Translations under genes and position numbers: made by a program | Shown here: in pieces, positions 22,752 through 35,039 of the stretch | Layout: each line of letters starts with the position of its first letter | How positions within the stretch are numbered: the stretch's first letter is position 1 | NCBI RefSeq assembly: GCF_001039355.2 | Contig: NW_019775562.1 | Span: forward strand, 198,568 to 251,640 | Length of the DNA stretch: 53,073 nucleotides | Direction of reading: 5' to 3' | Source: Lingula anatina | Lineage: Eukaryota > Brachiopoda > Lingulata > Lingulida > Lingulidae | Notes under the pieces: generated by a model | Database searches by the model: none | Seen by the model: the letters and a program-made list of their open reading frames with translations, nothing else | What the model was told of the DNA's origin: nothing

Positions 22752-24069
22752 GCATGCCCAATGCATCCATTCCTACACCAGAGCCAGTGAGACAAAGGAA
22801 GATGTTTGGAGCTTACGGAAAGTCTGTGGGAGCCAACTCCGTGATCTTTGTATCCAAGGTGAGCACTAGCATGTCCAGGAGGTCAACAAGCGGGGACAGG
22901 TTTATTTCAACCCTTTGTCCCTTGTCTTGGAGAAGTTATAATTATTATTATTAATACTATTATTATTTTTATTCGGGATGGTGAAAATAAGGCCATAACT
23001 CTGCAGGTCTGAGAGCAGCCTTTTGGTACAAGACTGGAAGAATATCTCTCATTTTATTTTGAGCAAGTCAGGGTGGGGGCTCGGGTATCGTTAATTTCAC
23101 CCAATTTCTCATTGAACACCAATCAATTGCACCAAGTTATGTGACATGGTTTGCACTGAGGTGGATGATAGAGGTGCAGAATAACTTGCCTGCTCAGAAT
23201 GCTTGTGTAGAGAGCTGTGACCTGGAGATTACATTTATTTGTGTTCGTAGAAATGTGTTTATACTGTAATTATTTATGTATTAAGCCAAAAGAGGAAGTA
23301 GCTGCAGAGTTTGAATACATTGTTTTTGGATTTATAGTAATATCTTGTTCCCAATTCCAGGCCTGTGCTAAGAGTGGGGTGACAGCTACATATGGGATCA
23401 GTAAGAAAGCTGTGGCTGTGGACAGCTGTCGAGGTCTGACCAAAGCTGCCATGGCATTTAATGATTTACTGCCCAAGATAACAGGTGAGGAAAGACATGG
23501 GGAGATTTGAGCCATGGAACCCTAAGAGATTTGAATGACAAGGTGGTCTTAACTCTGAAAATGAAGAAGTAAAAGTGGTTGTATTTTAGAGAAGTAGTGA
23601 TCTCTGAAAAAAACTGTTTAATATTATTGACCTTTTGGTAAACAGACGATTCACCATTTGCTACCCAAGACATGTTAGAAGTACATGAATAAAGATGGGA
23701 AAATCGTATATTTTAGACAATATTGGATTTCCTGGAATGGTTTGATTTCTTTTAATTTTTAAACTGAAAATTAAACAAGAGCTTTTAGCTATTTGGTGGT
23801 TGCAATAACAAGATTTAATAAGATAGTTCTTCTTTAACAAGAAGAACTATCCATGTCCTTGTAATTGCTCCTTTGTCTGGAGTATCTTTGCAATCATTTT
23901 ATCACACCTTATCACATAAATTACAATCAGTACATGTTTTTTATATCTTCCAGTTGACCCTGACTCCTACAAAGTGACAGTGGAGACAGCTGATCATCCT
24001 GAGGGACAACACCTGACCTGTCCTCCTGCCAACAGACTGGCTCTGGCACAGAGATACTTTATTTTCTAA
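22752..24069 (+). CDS. Second copy of the last three urease exons (partial gene)
   Basis: Exons 22752-22858, 23361-23484 and 23954-24069 correspond in length and phase to urease exons 19-21, with all splice sites intact and a stop at 24067-24069. The encoded 115 residues differ from the first copy at only two places (VTTTY to VTATY and SKRAV to SKKAV). By hand count there are about 15 synonymous changes. The rest of the gene would lie left of the N at 22624 and is missing. It is either the other haplotype placed in line by the assembler or a true duplicate; both keep the frame open. Confidence 0.85.
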
Positions 24070-24208
24070 CCTGTCCTCCTGCCAACAGACTGGCTCTGGC
24101 ACAGAGATACTTTATTTTCTAACCTGTCCTCCTGCCAACAGACTGGCTCTGGCACAGAGATACTTTATTTTCTAACCTGTCCTCCTGCCAACAGACTGGC
24201 TCATGGAC
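24014..24208 (+). repeat. 53-bp minisatellite, short allele/copy
   Basis: Three full units plus a partial, starting at 24014, 24067, 24120 and 24173, homologous to the array at 16688-17094. Confidence 0.93.
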
Positions 24209-25002
24209 ATGAAATAGTAACACCAACACTTGAAAAACCTGTGCAATTAATCATTTGACTTTTGTATAATTAACATGTGAAAACAAAATCTGGATGGTAA
24301 TTGAGATCTAAGTAAGAGCTACTAGTCTAAGACTATATTTTCTCATTGGTGAAGCGAGCATGTGAAGTGTCTGCAATAAAATGGAGCTGGTTATTGTGGT
24401 GGAGACTGTGAGACTGGACCAGAGCTAAGCTGAGGAATACTTGATAAAGCACCAGTATGCTTTACGCGTTGATGAAATTATACCGTGCATGTAAACTCTT
24501 AAAATTTCTGTTGTGGCAGACTGAAGAGCGTCCTAGTTATGACTAGCAATGATGACTGGAATGCATGCCTTGGTCTGTGATGTATACATACCGGTATCTA
24601 AGGTTTAAAGACATTTATTAATAACCAGCGTTATTTACCAGTATCATGAAATGTTTGATTACATGGCAGCTCAAAAGATGAGAAAAAAGTCAATAGTGCT
24701 ATCTCTAGTGAAGGGACCAACCCTGAAACATTTATGTATGTATGTAATACAGTTATATTCACTGAACTGTTCAGTTTAATAATAAATGAGAATAAACTTG
24801 CATTGGTGCTTCTATTACCGTTCAGTTACCTCTGTTGTTATCAGTGATATAAGATGACATCTGAAAACATTATCTACAACGAACAACGGGAAGGACGGTG
24901 TTAGCATTTGTCAGAGAACGAGGCGAGAATGAGAGCACCAGTATAACGAAACTGAGACTCCGCCCTCCATCTCCTTGAAAATATATATATTTGTTCTGTG
25001 CA

Positions 25003-25060
<58 letters not shown>
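25003..25060. repeat. AT dinucleotide microsatellite
   Basis: Alternating AT for more than 50 bases. Confidence 0.95.
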
Positions 25061-25063
<3 letters not shown>

Positions 25064-26711
25064 CAAAAATCCGCGACTGTCTCAATTTCAATTCATGTTT
25101 TAATTTTTACCAGGTCTTTACACTACGCAAAGAGCCCTAAATGGTAATGTATGTTCCAGGTCACTTAATTTTAATTTTCATACAGCCTTCTGGTTTATTT
25201 TGTAGTGTCATGGTATATCATACATGCCGTAAGGATGTTTTTATAAATATTTAAACTTTAACTCAGGGGGCATTGCGTCATGGCTAATACTAGGTGACGT
25301 ATGTTCCCAAGAAACATTGTCAAAAAATTTCATTTTGTTCACGTAGGCTACTTGGTGCAATAGAAAACTGTTTTCTGTTACAGACCGAAAAATGTATTTT
25401 GATTCCATGATAGTTTGATATTTCTGATATTTTATTTGGATCACGAGAGTAAATAATTTATTTAATTGTCGGTAGGGTGTATTTTCCCCGTTTTTTTAAT
25501 ATTCAGTGACAAGCAAACTGAAGTCGCTCAAAAACAATTAACTGCTCTATACAGAAGATAATTATAATTTTTTACAACGTTATACTTACAGGAGATAAAG
25601 GTCAAAACCAGTGATTGAATTTTCAAAGTGTGTAAAACGTTTCACATTTGGACGTTTTGCATTTGTGACAATGACGTATGTTCCTTTTTGGGGATAGAAG
25701 ATGAATTATTTTTTAATATTCATGGTTTCAGAGAATGAAACTTTGATGCAAACTTCTTCATGTGAGACCCTAAAATAATCAAACATATTTTGCCATCTGT
25801 GCACCTAATATTTTAAGAGTATGCTTTTGACATCAATTGCGTCTCTATATTGCGTTTGGGTGTATCACGGGGGAATCTGCCACGTTACACCGGTAACAAA
25901 GTAATCGAGTCTAACGATCAAGAACAATAAAAATGTCATTTCCAAAATAACATCATGTATCTCTTCTTTGAAAAACACTATAGATTCTGCAGTGTCAGCT
26001 GATTCTGCTCTTTTCAAGGAGATGGTATTGGTGGTCACGTCCCTATACTCCCCAGCACCTATACAGTATACTCCCCTACTTCATTACACCCCCCCTCCCA
26101 CTGCGTAGATTAGCTTATAGATTCCCTTGACTCTGGTTGAAATGCAGCATCCAAAACATAATTCGTGATTGATTTTAAAATCTTTCTGTTCTCCAAATTT
26201 TCTAAAGTGCACCCTCTTGGGACCCAAAATTAACACATTTTATTCGAAATCTGTTGGAAAAATGCGGAAACTACTTGCTTCTAATTAAAAACATAAGTCT
26301 ATCTTTGTGTGTATCTCGACCGAACAGCTTTTCTTTGTGATTTTTTGGGTTGTTCTTCAACAGTTGCTACGGTATACAGATAATATATTACATGTACTAC
26401 CGGTAACTGGACTAGGCCAGATCCCATTTGGGTCTTTGCATAGTTAACATCATAATGAGCATGTTAATTGCCAAGTAATTTACAAGTGAGCTGCCAGCTT
26501 GTAAGTATGGCATGTATAATTAAATTGTAGATGTTAGATTACATGTACTTTAACCTAGTTGTATTCATTTTTTGTGGTAAAACATCTGATGATGATACTT
26601 TTAAAGATTATTGCAAAAATATTTAAAGAAAAAGCATTTAGATTGATTGAAAAATTTAGTGGAGGAATGTTTCAAGAAGATGAAGAACGGCTAGATGAAA
26701 AACTTATCCTA

Positions 26712-26893
26712 CAGGGACGCAGCCAAACCCAGGCTGCGACGCTATGAGTACGGGGGAGGTTTGTGTTCTGTTTCGAGGTCAAACGTTCTGTAAACCTGCC
26801 ATAGATATCCAGGTCCATGTAATGAAATGTTGTAACTAGGGCACTGGAAGCTTTTATGTCTACTATTTGGATGGAACTCCAGGATGTGTCACA
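26712..26893 (+). pseudogene. Broken D8C exon copy
   Basis: Homologous to the second half of D8C exon 2 (from about 19402) and to sequence downstream of it up to about 19790. Preserved: RGQTFCKPAIDIQVHVMKCC and FYVYYLDGTPGC. Damage: the codon after KCC-N is TAA, and the segment encoding MAYCGT with its splice donor is missing, replaced by a direct join to GTGTCACAGA. The first half of the exon (GWYRF part) is not found upstream. It is collinear with the second urease copy, about 2.5 kb downstream of it, as in the first locus. Confidence 0.85.
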
Positions 26894-26999
26894 GATATTT
26901 TGCATAAATATTATAAATTTAATTGTGCTTATAAATAAATATTATTAAACAAGCCAGTTTTAATTGAAAGTTTGAACAAAGCAGCTAGGCGCGCATCTA

Positions 27000-29370
27000 T
27001 TTTGTATCAGCACGTCCTGCACATACAAATCAATACTGTGTAATTTTGTACTCTGATAAACTTAAGAATGAAACCTATGAACTGAGTGAATGTTTTTTGT
27101 CATCCAGTGGAATAAGAATGAGAACTATAAATAACTCTGATACCGGAACTTACATTTAGCAACTTAACAATGTTGCAGTCTCAACCTGAGACCTTTATCT
27201 AGGTACCTGACCTGGGTGGACTGGTCACCTGATCTAATGTCATATAGCTAGGACTAGTCTGGAGTTCTATAAATTACTGTGAATCTTGAATTTCAATATT
27301 TGTTTTTACTACGATGTGCATTTTACGTCGTCTTATTTCTTTCTTTAATTTCTGCTATTTAATAGTTTCAATCATTTCTTTTTATGCATTTTGTATCTCG
27401 ATTTGTTCTCGGATCTGTTTTGTTTACTATCAATGAAGTGACAAACTTCAGAATTTTCCTATGAATTCTTGCTTTATTTGATGTGTAAATGCAATGAATA
27501 GTAGCGCACCCGTTTCTGCATACTTGAATAAGAAAGCTGTGTTTGCATTTAAAAAGACCAAAACAAATTTTTGTTTGAACATTGAAAGTCAAGTGTCTAA
27601 CAAAATGTACATTCCGTCAGAGAAATAAAGCGAGCGCACAGCATCTAATATGTCGTGAACTATGGGGAATGCTGGTTTGAAAAAAAATAGAGTAAATGTG
27701 TTTGAAATAACACCGTTCATGTTGTGCTTTTGTCGCCACATCTTGGTATCTTCTCTAACACAATGTTCCTTACCTGTTATACAATGGAGTGTTGTTATTC
27801 AGATTAGACATCGCCAAGTGACAGGTACTCAAGAATCATGGTGGAAGGCAAAGGTTTCGGAACGTGGTGACGATCCTCGTGGATGAAACACGGTATATTC
27901 AGCTTGATCTGTCCACACCAACTTGTAAGTGCACATTGAGTGTTGCTTTTCTATGACTATGCCTATGACTAAGCCGCAAACAAAATCTAGTAAAATGGAT
28001 AATTCTAAAATTGTACCCTTACATGTACGAGTATGCCAAGTTCTCCATACAGTTTCAATGTCAAGGAGTTATCTGCCATAGCGTATAGTCAGATAGGGAC
28101 TAGCCTCAGTAAGGCCGTAAACTGAGGCAAGATGGGAACACAAGGATGACATCTATAGAAACTCTTTTCTACCAAAAACTTGACTGGACTGGGACCATCT
28201 AGTCTGTTGACTCGTTCAGAGCAGCAGTACTCAGTAACTAATACCCGCTAATCACCCTCTTTCCCATCGGGTCTATGCTGAACGGGCCCTGCGGCGTCAA
28301 GACACTCACATGCAGACAGTTGATTCTGTATTTGCTAGATTTTGTAAAACTTTATTATGTCTTGGAGTACGATTTAAGTATAAATTAGTGCACAGAAAAT
28401 AGTCACAGCAATACCACGAGATATATACAATACAGTGTATACGATAGATAAACGTTATATTTACAGTACTGACTTTAGCACTGTCCAGTAATTCATTATC
28501 CGTCTCAATTTTTGCCATTTAATTTCAGTTGCCAGTTCATGCAAGAGCCGGGGATGTTGACTCCATTGACAAGCTACGAGAGTTCAGATGTTAGAACAGC
28601 ACATTGCATTTATGGAATTCAGCAGCAATGAAGATGTTACTTTGACATTTCAGTATCATAGTGTTGGATAACGTATTTATTAAATATGTACCTACTTATT
28701 GGTTATGTTTGAAGTAAATTTCCGTAAAAGAAAAACGTAAGAATGAATGACACAAGGATTATGACTGATTTTTATTTAGACCTACAAAACTGTGATAACG
28801 ATTGATACGATTTTTTTTTTTTTTTTTTTTGCGAGATTGTTCAAAAATCTATGTCAGATGATTTGTTCCCTGTTATATGGCTATTTCTTTTGTGTAATAA
28901 TATGTCTAGCGACATCTGTTCCAAATAATAAGTGTTATGTCGTAAAATAACCAAGTCAACCTCTTAGGAAAAGAAAGTCGAGGACAAAAGTGTTTTTGCA
29001 TAACATTGAAAACTGTCAATCTGATTATTACTCCGTATAAGGCAAGATGTTCTGATAAGGACGAGTCAGTTTTGTGGTCAAGCCCTTTGAATAGTAGTCG
29101 AAACCTTTTGCTTCATAGGTAAAATAATCATAAAATCTCTTTTAGAAACTCTTAACTTTTTCACTAAGCTCAGCATACTTAGTACTGGTACATGTAAGAG
29201 CGCATCTTGTCTTGGTATTGTTTATATATGTCATATGTTAATATTACAGATATCAAATAAATAAAGCCCTTCATATCAAAGTAGCTAAGGGGTAATTTGT
29301 TGTTGGGTTATTTTCATATTTTCTCTCCAATCTATGCATTAGTGAATTTTAAATAAAAATAAAATATTTT
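27000..29370. other. Intergenic, nothing firmly identified
   Basis: AT-rich spacer. A poly-T run lies at 28810-28830 and AATAAATAAA near 29257. A short splice-acceptor-like site at 28529 followed by a brief open frame could be a terminal exon of the D8C gene, but this is unsupported. Confidence 0.5.
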
Positions 29371-29375
29371 TTCAC

Positions 29376-29445
29376 ACTGAGTTTCGATCTCCTGTTCCAT
29401 TAACTACTGGTCGGCAGTGGTACCGACTGAGCTATCGACCCAAAG
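29376..29445 (-). repeat. tRNA-like / SINE-like unit 1
   Basis: The minus strand reads GGTCGATAGCTCAGTCGGTA (box A-like), then after about 30 bases GGAGATCGAAACTC (box B-like). It resembles a degenerate tRNA or the tRNA head of a SINE. Not a credible functional tRNA by eye. Confidence 0.5.
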
Positions 29446-29519
29446 GTTTTTCGCAAGGGTAAAAAGAAACATTTATACCGAGCTCAGTAAACTTTCTTTC
29501 CTTCAAAACAAAAATTCTT

Positions 29520-29597
29520 CTGGAATCGATCTTGTCATCTACTGGTCATCTTCTAGTCCATAGTCTAGCACGTTACCGACTCGTCTATTCCCCCAAC
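29520..29597 (-). repeat. tRNA-like / SINE-like unit 2
   Basis: The minus strand reads AATAGACGAGTCGGTAACG (box A-like) and ends AGATCGATTCC (box B-like). Same orientation as units 1 and 3. Confidence 0.45.
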
Positions 29598-29670
29598 CAC
29601 CCTCCCTAAACTTTGGACCTTCCCTTTATAGTTACGGGACGGATTTTCACTTTTTCAACAAAACATGACT

Positions 29671-29747
29671 CCTCTGAACCTCGATCCTGTAACTTTCTGG
29701 TTTCCAGCCCAGCACGCTACCAGTTGCTCTAACCATCCATCCGGCTT
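29671..29747 (-). repeat. tRNA-like / SINE-like unit 3
   Basis: The minus strand reads GGTTAGAGCAACTGGTAGCG (box A-like) with a potential anticodon arm, then GGATCGAGGTTC (box B-like). It is the third unit in a run with spacing about 150 bp. Confidence 0.5.
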
Positions 29748-29749
29748 GG

Positions 29750-31850
29750 GGGAAGTTAAGGTGTCTCATTTAAAGTTACAAATTCATATTCTGTAGACAA
29801 AATTCAACATAAACATTCGGGATACTATAAATTGGTTCGTTTTGTTTTGTCTAATTTCAATATACACTGATTTTCAGAAAATATTATATCAACGTAAAGC
29901 ATTAAGTTTAAGATATTATGACAAATTTTCAAAGAAATTTTAAATTAAGTGGTTTTTACTGTTGATTGATAGATGCACAAGTGAAAATTTTGGCTCAAGA
30001 TTTGTCATACATTCGCGGTGGCACGTATTATTTTTTGGGTAAATATAATTGAAACAATTCTAAATCGGTATATTTGGTATATTTTTTGGATTCACTTATA
30101 GAATTAGTATGACGGCGATATGAGCGAGGTCCACAATTGAACAATTACATGTAACTGAATGCATGTCCACTGAAGAAGGAAAAAAAGAAATGAAATTTGC
30201 TAACGTTTATTCACAAATAATAAGGAGGATACATGTATAAGTCAAGTCAAATTAAGACACACGAATGAATCAATCACACAAAATTTAAGGTTTATTAGAG
30301 AATTATGGCTTGACTGAATAAGATAATGATTGCACGATTCACTTACATGTAAATCGTTCCACTTTATCACTAGATTCTTGATGACATATATTATAACCAC
30401 CATGATATGTCCGTCCTCTATTTACTGTTCAATATCGTCATTACGTGAGGAGACCATTGTCCGTCACTCCGGTGAAATCCCAAGTTTAAATGTTACTGCT
30501 CCACCGTATATCATAATCCATGTTTATATCCGATCATTCCTAGGTGTACACCTGAATCAGGAAGTACATGTGACGTCATAGAGCGACCTAGTTAGTGCGG
30601 GATGCTCCCACACGGTATCCACGTGGTTGCTCTCTCCCCCATTTCACCATGAACCATCGTCCGTTTGATCATCTGAGTTAAATACTCTCATCACAAAAAC
30701 AACTTGGACAACCAAATTCCACAACAGTGCAAAAAGTGCATTTTATCCCAGAAACATCGCCCTTGCCAAGGTCTCACTGCTTGCACTATGTTATTACTGA
30801 CTGGTCATTTCCCTGGCATCCTTGACAACTTGTCATCAACACATGACACTTTATAATTTAACGCAGGCTACACATACAGCTGGCCAGATCTATGACCTAC
30901 ACATAAAACTCTCCTTAGGGCATTGGTCAGAACAAAGACATACAACGAAGCCTCATTGTAATTGCTCACATTAACATGTTGTACTTACTGAAGTAATTTC
31001 TTGTAAGAACATAATAACCATCGGGACTCCCGCGCGCGTAATGACAAAGATATTTAAAGCATCTGATCAGAAATTCGTTTTCAGAAATTAAAACAAAGAC
31101 CAGAACGCATAGAACCTGCGGGAGAAATTGGGTCGTTGGAAGGAGATATTTAGTTTTTGTGTGTGTGTGTTATTTTTATTTCTAGTTTTAAAGTTCAGAC
31201 TGGAAACTAGTATTTCAACTATATGTATATTCGATTATAAATTATAAATACCTCTATGTTTTCTATTTTAAAAACATTGAGCCTTATGTTTTCTAGTTCA
31301 TGAACATCTGCCTTTCACCAGCTTGGAGTTTCGTTTTTTGAAAGTAGCAGGACTTCAACTACAGCGGTGTCCTGAAGCCATGCTGGCTACAAATTAATAT
31401 ATATATATATAATATATATATATATAACTCTTTAATACTCAATACAGAGCCGTAGGCGGGTGGAGGGGGTGAGGTTGGCAGGGGTGGGGGCCAAATTCCT
31501 TAGGTCGTTTCAGGAACTGCGGTCTTCCGATAGCAGGTCGAATGTTAACGTGGTCAGAAGTCTGTGCCACGCCAACAGAACATCGGTCGTAATTTATATC
31601 GTCGCTGGTCGCAGATTACAATTGTTTTTCTATTATTGGGTGGCAATCAAATAATTCCACGAGAGTATTTTTAAAAAGTATCGTATGTGGATGTTCTTTC
31701 TCCTACAGTTACCGTATTTGCCCAGTGGTGGAGAAAGACGAACCCTAGCCTTTCTTTGGTAGTTCACGGATGAGGCACTCGCATAACGACGTTAACATTA
31801 GGTTAAAATATAAACAATGCTCGTTACCTGTACATACACGGGGTTGATTC
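29750..31850. other. Intergenic, no gene recognised
   Basis: AT-rich spacer with a short GT tract near 31159 and an AT repeat near 31398-31425. Open frames at 30330-30581 and 31460-31654 show no recognisable family features. Confidence 0.5.
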
Positions 31851-31869
31851 AAACTTTTAATACACGCTC

Positions 31870-32275
31870 ATGCTACTTGTTGTGGACTTGCACCAGATTA
31901 CCTCTGTGAACTTGTATCTCATTATTCCACCAAATCACACGTTCAGATCTAAGGACAAGTTAGTGTTAACACCTAAGTGTTTATATGGAGAAATATATTT
32001 CGAATACGCAGCTCCGTATGAATGGAATCAGTTACCATTAGAACTAATGAATATAAGCTCAGCAGATTATCTTTCAAAAGCTCTAAAACCTATTTAAAAG
32101 TTTTATGGTCGACCATTTTATACTTTACTGAACATGATCATTGGAAATTTTCTGTATATATTTTTAATACAAAACATTGTAATTGGACATTTTCTTATTT
32201 TATTTGTCTTGTATTTGTTAAGTCTACAGAACATAATTTTATGGATTTTTCAGCTCTGAATAAATAATTCAATTA
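31870..32275 (+). pseudogene. Non-LTR retrotransposon (LINE) ORF2 C-terminal remnant
   Basis: The frame 31870-32097 contains FRSKDKLVLTPK, then FEYAAPYEWNQLPLEL and SADYLSKALKPI. This is the typical tail after the reverse transcriptase of many metazoan LINE ORFs (AAPxxWNxLPxxL, then a SFKxxLKxxL-type end). It continues one frame over with SSKTYLKVLW, so it is frameshifted near 32090. It ends in AATAAATAA near 32262 and a GTAGTAGAAGCA repeat at 32286-32318. No RT core is present: a 5'-truncated, dead copy. Confidence 0.75.
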
Positions 32276-32516
32276 AGTAATATAGCAGTAGTAGAAGCAG
32301 TAGTAGAAGCAATATAGTCAAATGATCAATCAAACTGCCCGACGAGGTAAGCGTTCCTTTTGAGTGAAACGCACCTTAGTCGGCTAAGTCTCAGAGGTTA
32401 AATATTGTGGCCTCAAATATGACTTTGGCCTTTGGGGGAAACAGAACCCAGTAACTGAATATACCGGTATATGGCTCTTTGTATAAGGCAGATAATTATA
32501 GTTGCACGTACAGAGT

Positions 32517-34105
32517 CTACTCCTGCCACTTATCCTTGAATACATCTGGTCTGGTATGACTGTATCCGAACAACTTGTAGTCCATTTTATACACTTCATA
32601 CAAGCCGTCTATCTGTTCCTTGGTTAGTTGTCTTAAATACCTGTCTGTGAGATCCTTACTGGTTCGTTTGTAATAATCTGGATAATGGAGAGTGCTGGAG
32701 AAGTTGGCCCTGTGCAGCAGGTAAGGCAGGTCCATGTCGTAAGTCTCTAGTCGAATAACGATGTCGTAATCCACGGAGCAGACGCGGCACATCCTCCAGA
32801 CGGGAGACCATTGCGCCTCGTACCAGTTTGTTCTACATCTCGCCTGCTTGATGCACTGGTCGTGGTCAATAATGTATCGAACGAGGTGTGTAAATGTGAC
32901 ATTTTCGGATGTCAAGTTTGGCATTTTTAACCTTCCCCTTATCATTTGCACCATACCATCGGTGACACTTTGAAGAAAGTTAACCGTTTTGTTCTCGAAA
33001 TGATCTCCTTCAAAAAGCATCCGGTATAAAGATATGATCCGTTCTATAGGATGCCGTACAGTCAGGATCTTGGTATAATTTGGCCTATTGAGGATTTCTG
33101 AAATTTGGTCTGCTGATCTTGACGAGAGAAAGTCAAACCTATAGAACCAGGATTCCTTTGCCGCCATCCGAGTCCAGTTGAATGCTCGTGTTACGTTCTG
33201 TGGTCTCTGCTTTAGTTCCGCCAAGATTCTCCGTAGGTTGGTGGAACCTGTCTTAGGGACTACGCAGTAAAGAAAGCGCGCCCTATCATCATTAATCAGC
33301 CATGTTATGTACCGTCCATCCATCCCCTTATAACTGGACGGCCGCTGTAGAACTTGGACCAGATCAGCCATGGGAAGCCTGCTGATGTTATGAGCCCTGC
33401 AGATCTCCTTGGCTACAGTTGCGCGGTGGACTAACACATCCCCATGGTCATTTGACTTCATATCCCAGTATCCACTGCCGCTTGCTGTAAAGTAAAGTAT
33501 GAACAGGGTTTAAAAATTTCCCTAACTTCCTGCATGATGCCATGGCTGCATAAAACCATGATGACAGCCGAGGCCACTAGTATAGGAGGAGGGGGTAAGG
33601 TGGAGGAGGAGACTTGTCTGGTACACTTGACGGGAGGAAGAAGAGAAGCGTTTCCTTTTTAGAATATATAAAGCGGAGGAGGATGGAGGAGGAGGAGGAT
33701 TAATATTTTCATGACTAGTGTATTTAATGAGAAGGAGAACAGTAGAATTTCATGTCTGGTATACTAATTGACGTGTAGGATTATTTTGTCTTGTGTATTT
33801 TATGTCTAGTGTATGCTAAAAGCAATATGAGCAGAAATGCTTAGAACATTTGTTTTAGTCTAATTTAGCATTATTCAAAATATATTTAATTGGATGTTTT
33901 GGTAATCTAGACATAGAATTTAACTTTTACTCCTTGTTCCATTTAATTAATCAATCTCGACCAATAAATACCTGTACTCACTTGTTGACGAGCTGGTCGG
34001 TAACTTGGAAAGAAGGATCCACTGTGAAGTTATCCAGACAGATATCAACAACATCAGTAAACATGTGCTACTCCTGGCCATCACTGCTACCCTCCCGCTC
34101 TCCAT
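32517..34105 (-). CDS. Carbohydrate sulfotransferase, HNK-1ST / CHST8-14 family (2 exons, 363 aa)
   Basis: Golgi type II membrane enzyme transferring sulfate from PAPS to glycan (for example dermatan/chondroitin GalNAc-4-O or HNK-1-type acceptors; the exact acceptor cannot be read from sequence). Exon 1 is 33982-34105, exon 2 is 32517-33484; phase 1 joins cleanly (donor GTGAGT, acceptor TTTACAG). Exon 1 gives a short cytosolic start and a membrane anchor (STCLLMLLISVWITSQWILL). Exon 2 carries the 5'-phosphosulfate site CVVPKTGSTNLRRIL, the 3'-phosphate site VRHPIERIISLYR, and the family stretch CRVCSVDYDIVIRLETY. Several N-glycosylation sequons (NVT, NWT, NKT, NFS) fit a luminal domain. Length is normal for the family. 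The ATG context is good; an AT run lies directly upstream. Complete and apparently intact. Confidence 0.93.
33580..33705. repeat. GGA-rich purine tract in sulfotransferase intron
   Basis: GGAGGA and GGAAGAAG repeats in the single intron (33485-33981). Confidence 0.7.
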
Positions 34106-35039
34106 GGCTATATATATATATAATATAGTGTTCTGGTGATCAAGAACTATAGCGCTACCTACACAATGTTTTACCTTGCATAAAACGTAAACTATTGACA
34201 CGATTGTCTTAATAGTGTGAGTGTTACATTCGAGATTCTATTCGTAACCGTAATACTCTGACCTCTTATTTCTATAAGTAAAACCTTATCTGAGAGAGAG
34301 AGAAAGATAGAGTGAGTGTCATACCTTCATAGAGCTATGATTTTCCACACGTTGTATTGAGCCCAATGTATCAATATATACTGCACAGAACACATTCATA
34401 AATGCATATTTTGCCGACGGTAAGTTTTGTTAATTGGCCCAAGGACAAAAACAGTAAAAGGCAACGGCTGTTCGGCAATAAAACACAGCGCCTTCAGCAA
34501 AGTGTTTTTATACTTTTCAGAATTCAACTACCGTATAAAATGCTCAGTAATATGTATAGAACAAAAATGTTTTACTGAAGAAAAAAACAAAGCAGCCTGC
34601 CCATTTGGTACCTGTAGACAGCTACTTACAGGGGAGCTTCCATATTCCTGGTGGTCTAACTTTTGTTTGTGTGAACTGAGTACATGGGGGAAGACATGAA
34701 GCAGGAGACCGGAGCAGGCGGCGTTGAATCGGACCATTCTGAATGCCCTTTGCTCCTATGCTTGTTACTTTATCTGCTAGAAACTGCCATATAACGCTGT
34801 CAGATACCGTGACACCACCAATGAAACACATTTATTAGCAAGCATGGTCTCTATCATGGAATTAGAGACTTGGCGAAAAACCGACCTTATATTTATTGGT
34901 CTATCATTTCAAAATGCAGAAAATAAAAAATAAAGAATTTCGAACTGTTGATTTTCGACCATAAGGCACATGTAAAATACGTTATACACGAGTCCTCGCC
35001 TTACCTAACTACTGGCCATTACCAGGAATTTTACTTATG
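34106..35039. other. Upstream of sulfotransferase, no gene recognised
   Basis: Contains a TATATA run at 34109-34126 just upstream of the start codon, which may serve as a promoter TATA element but is also a simple repeat. A (GA)n tract lies near 34293. No coding features. Confidence 0.5.

Noticed and set aside
28531-28590. Candidate terminal exon for the D8C gene after acceptor TTTCAG at 28525-28530
   Set aside because: In the required phase it gives only a dozen residues (LASSCKSRGC) before a stop, and it lies past the second copy block. Nothing but phase supports it.
29376-29747. Functional tRNA genes
   Set aside because: Box A and B resemblance is present, but acceptor and anticodon stems do not fold convincingly by eye, so they are listed only as tRNA-like.
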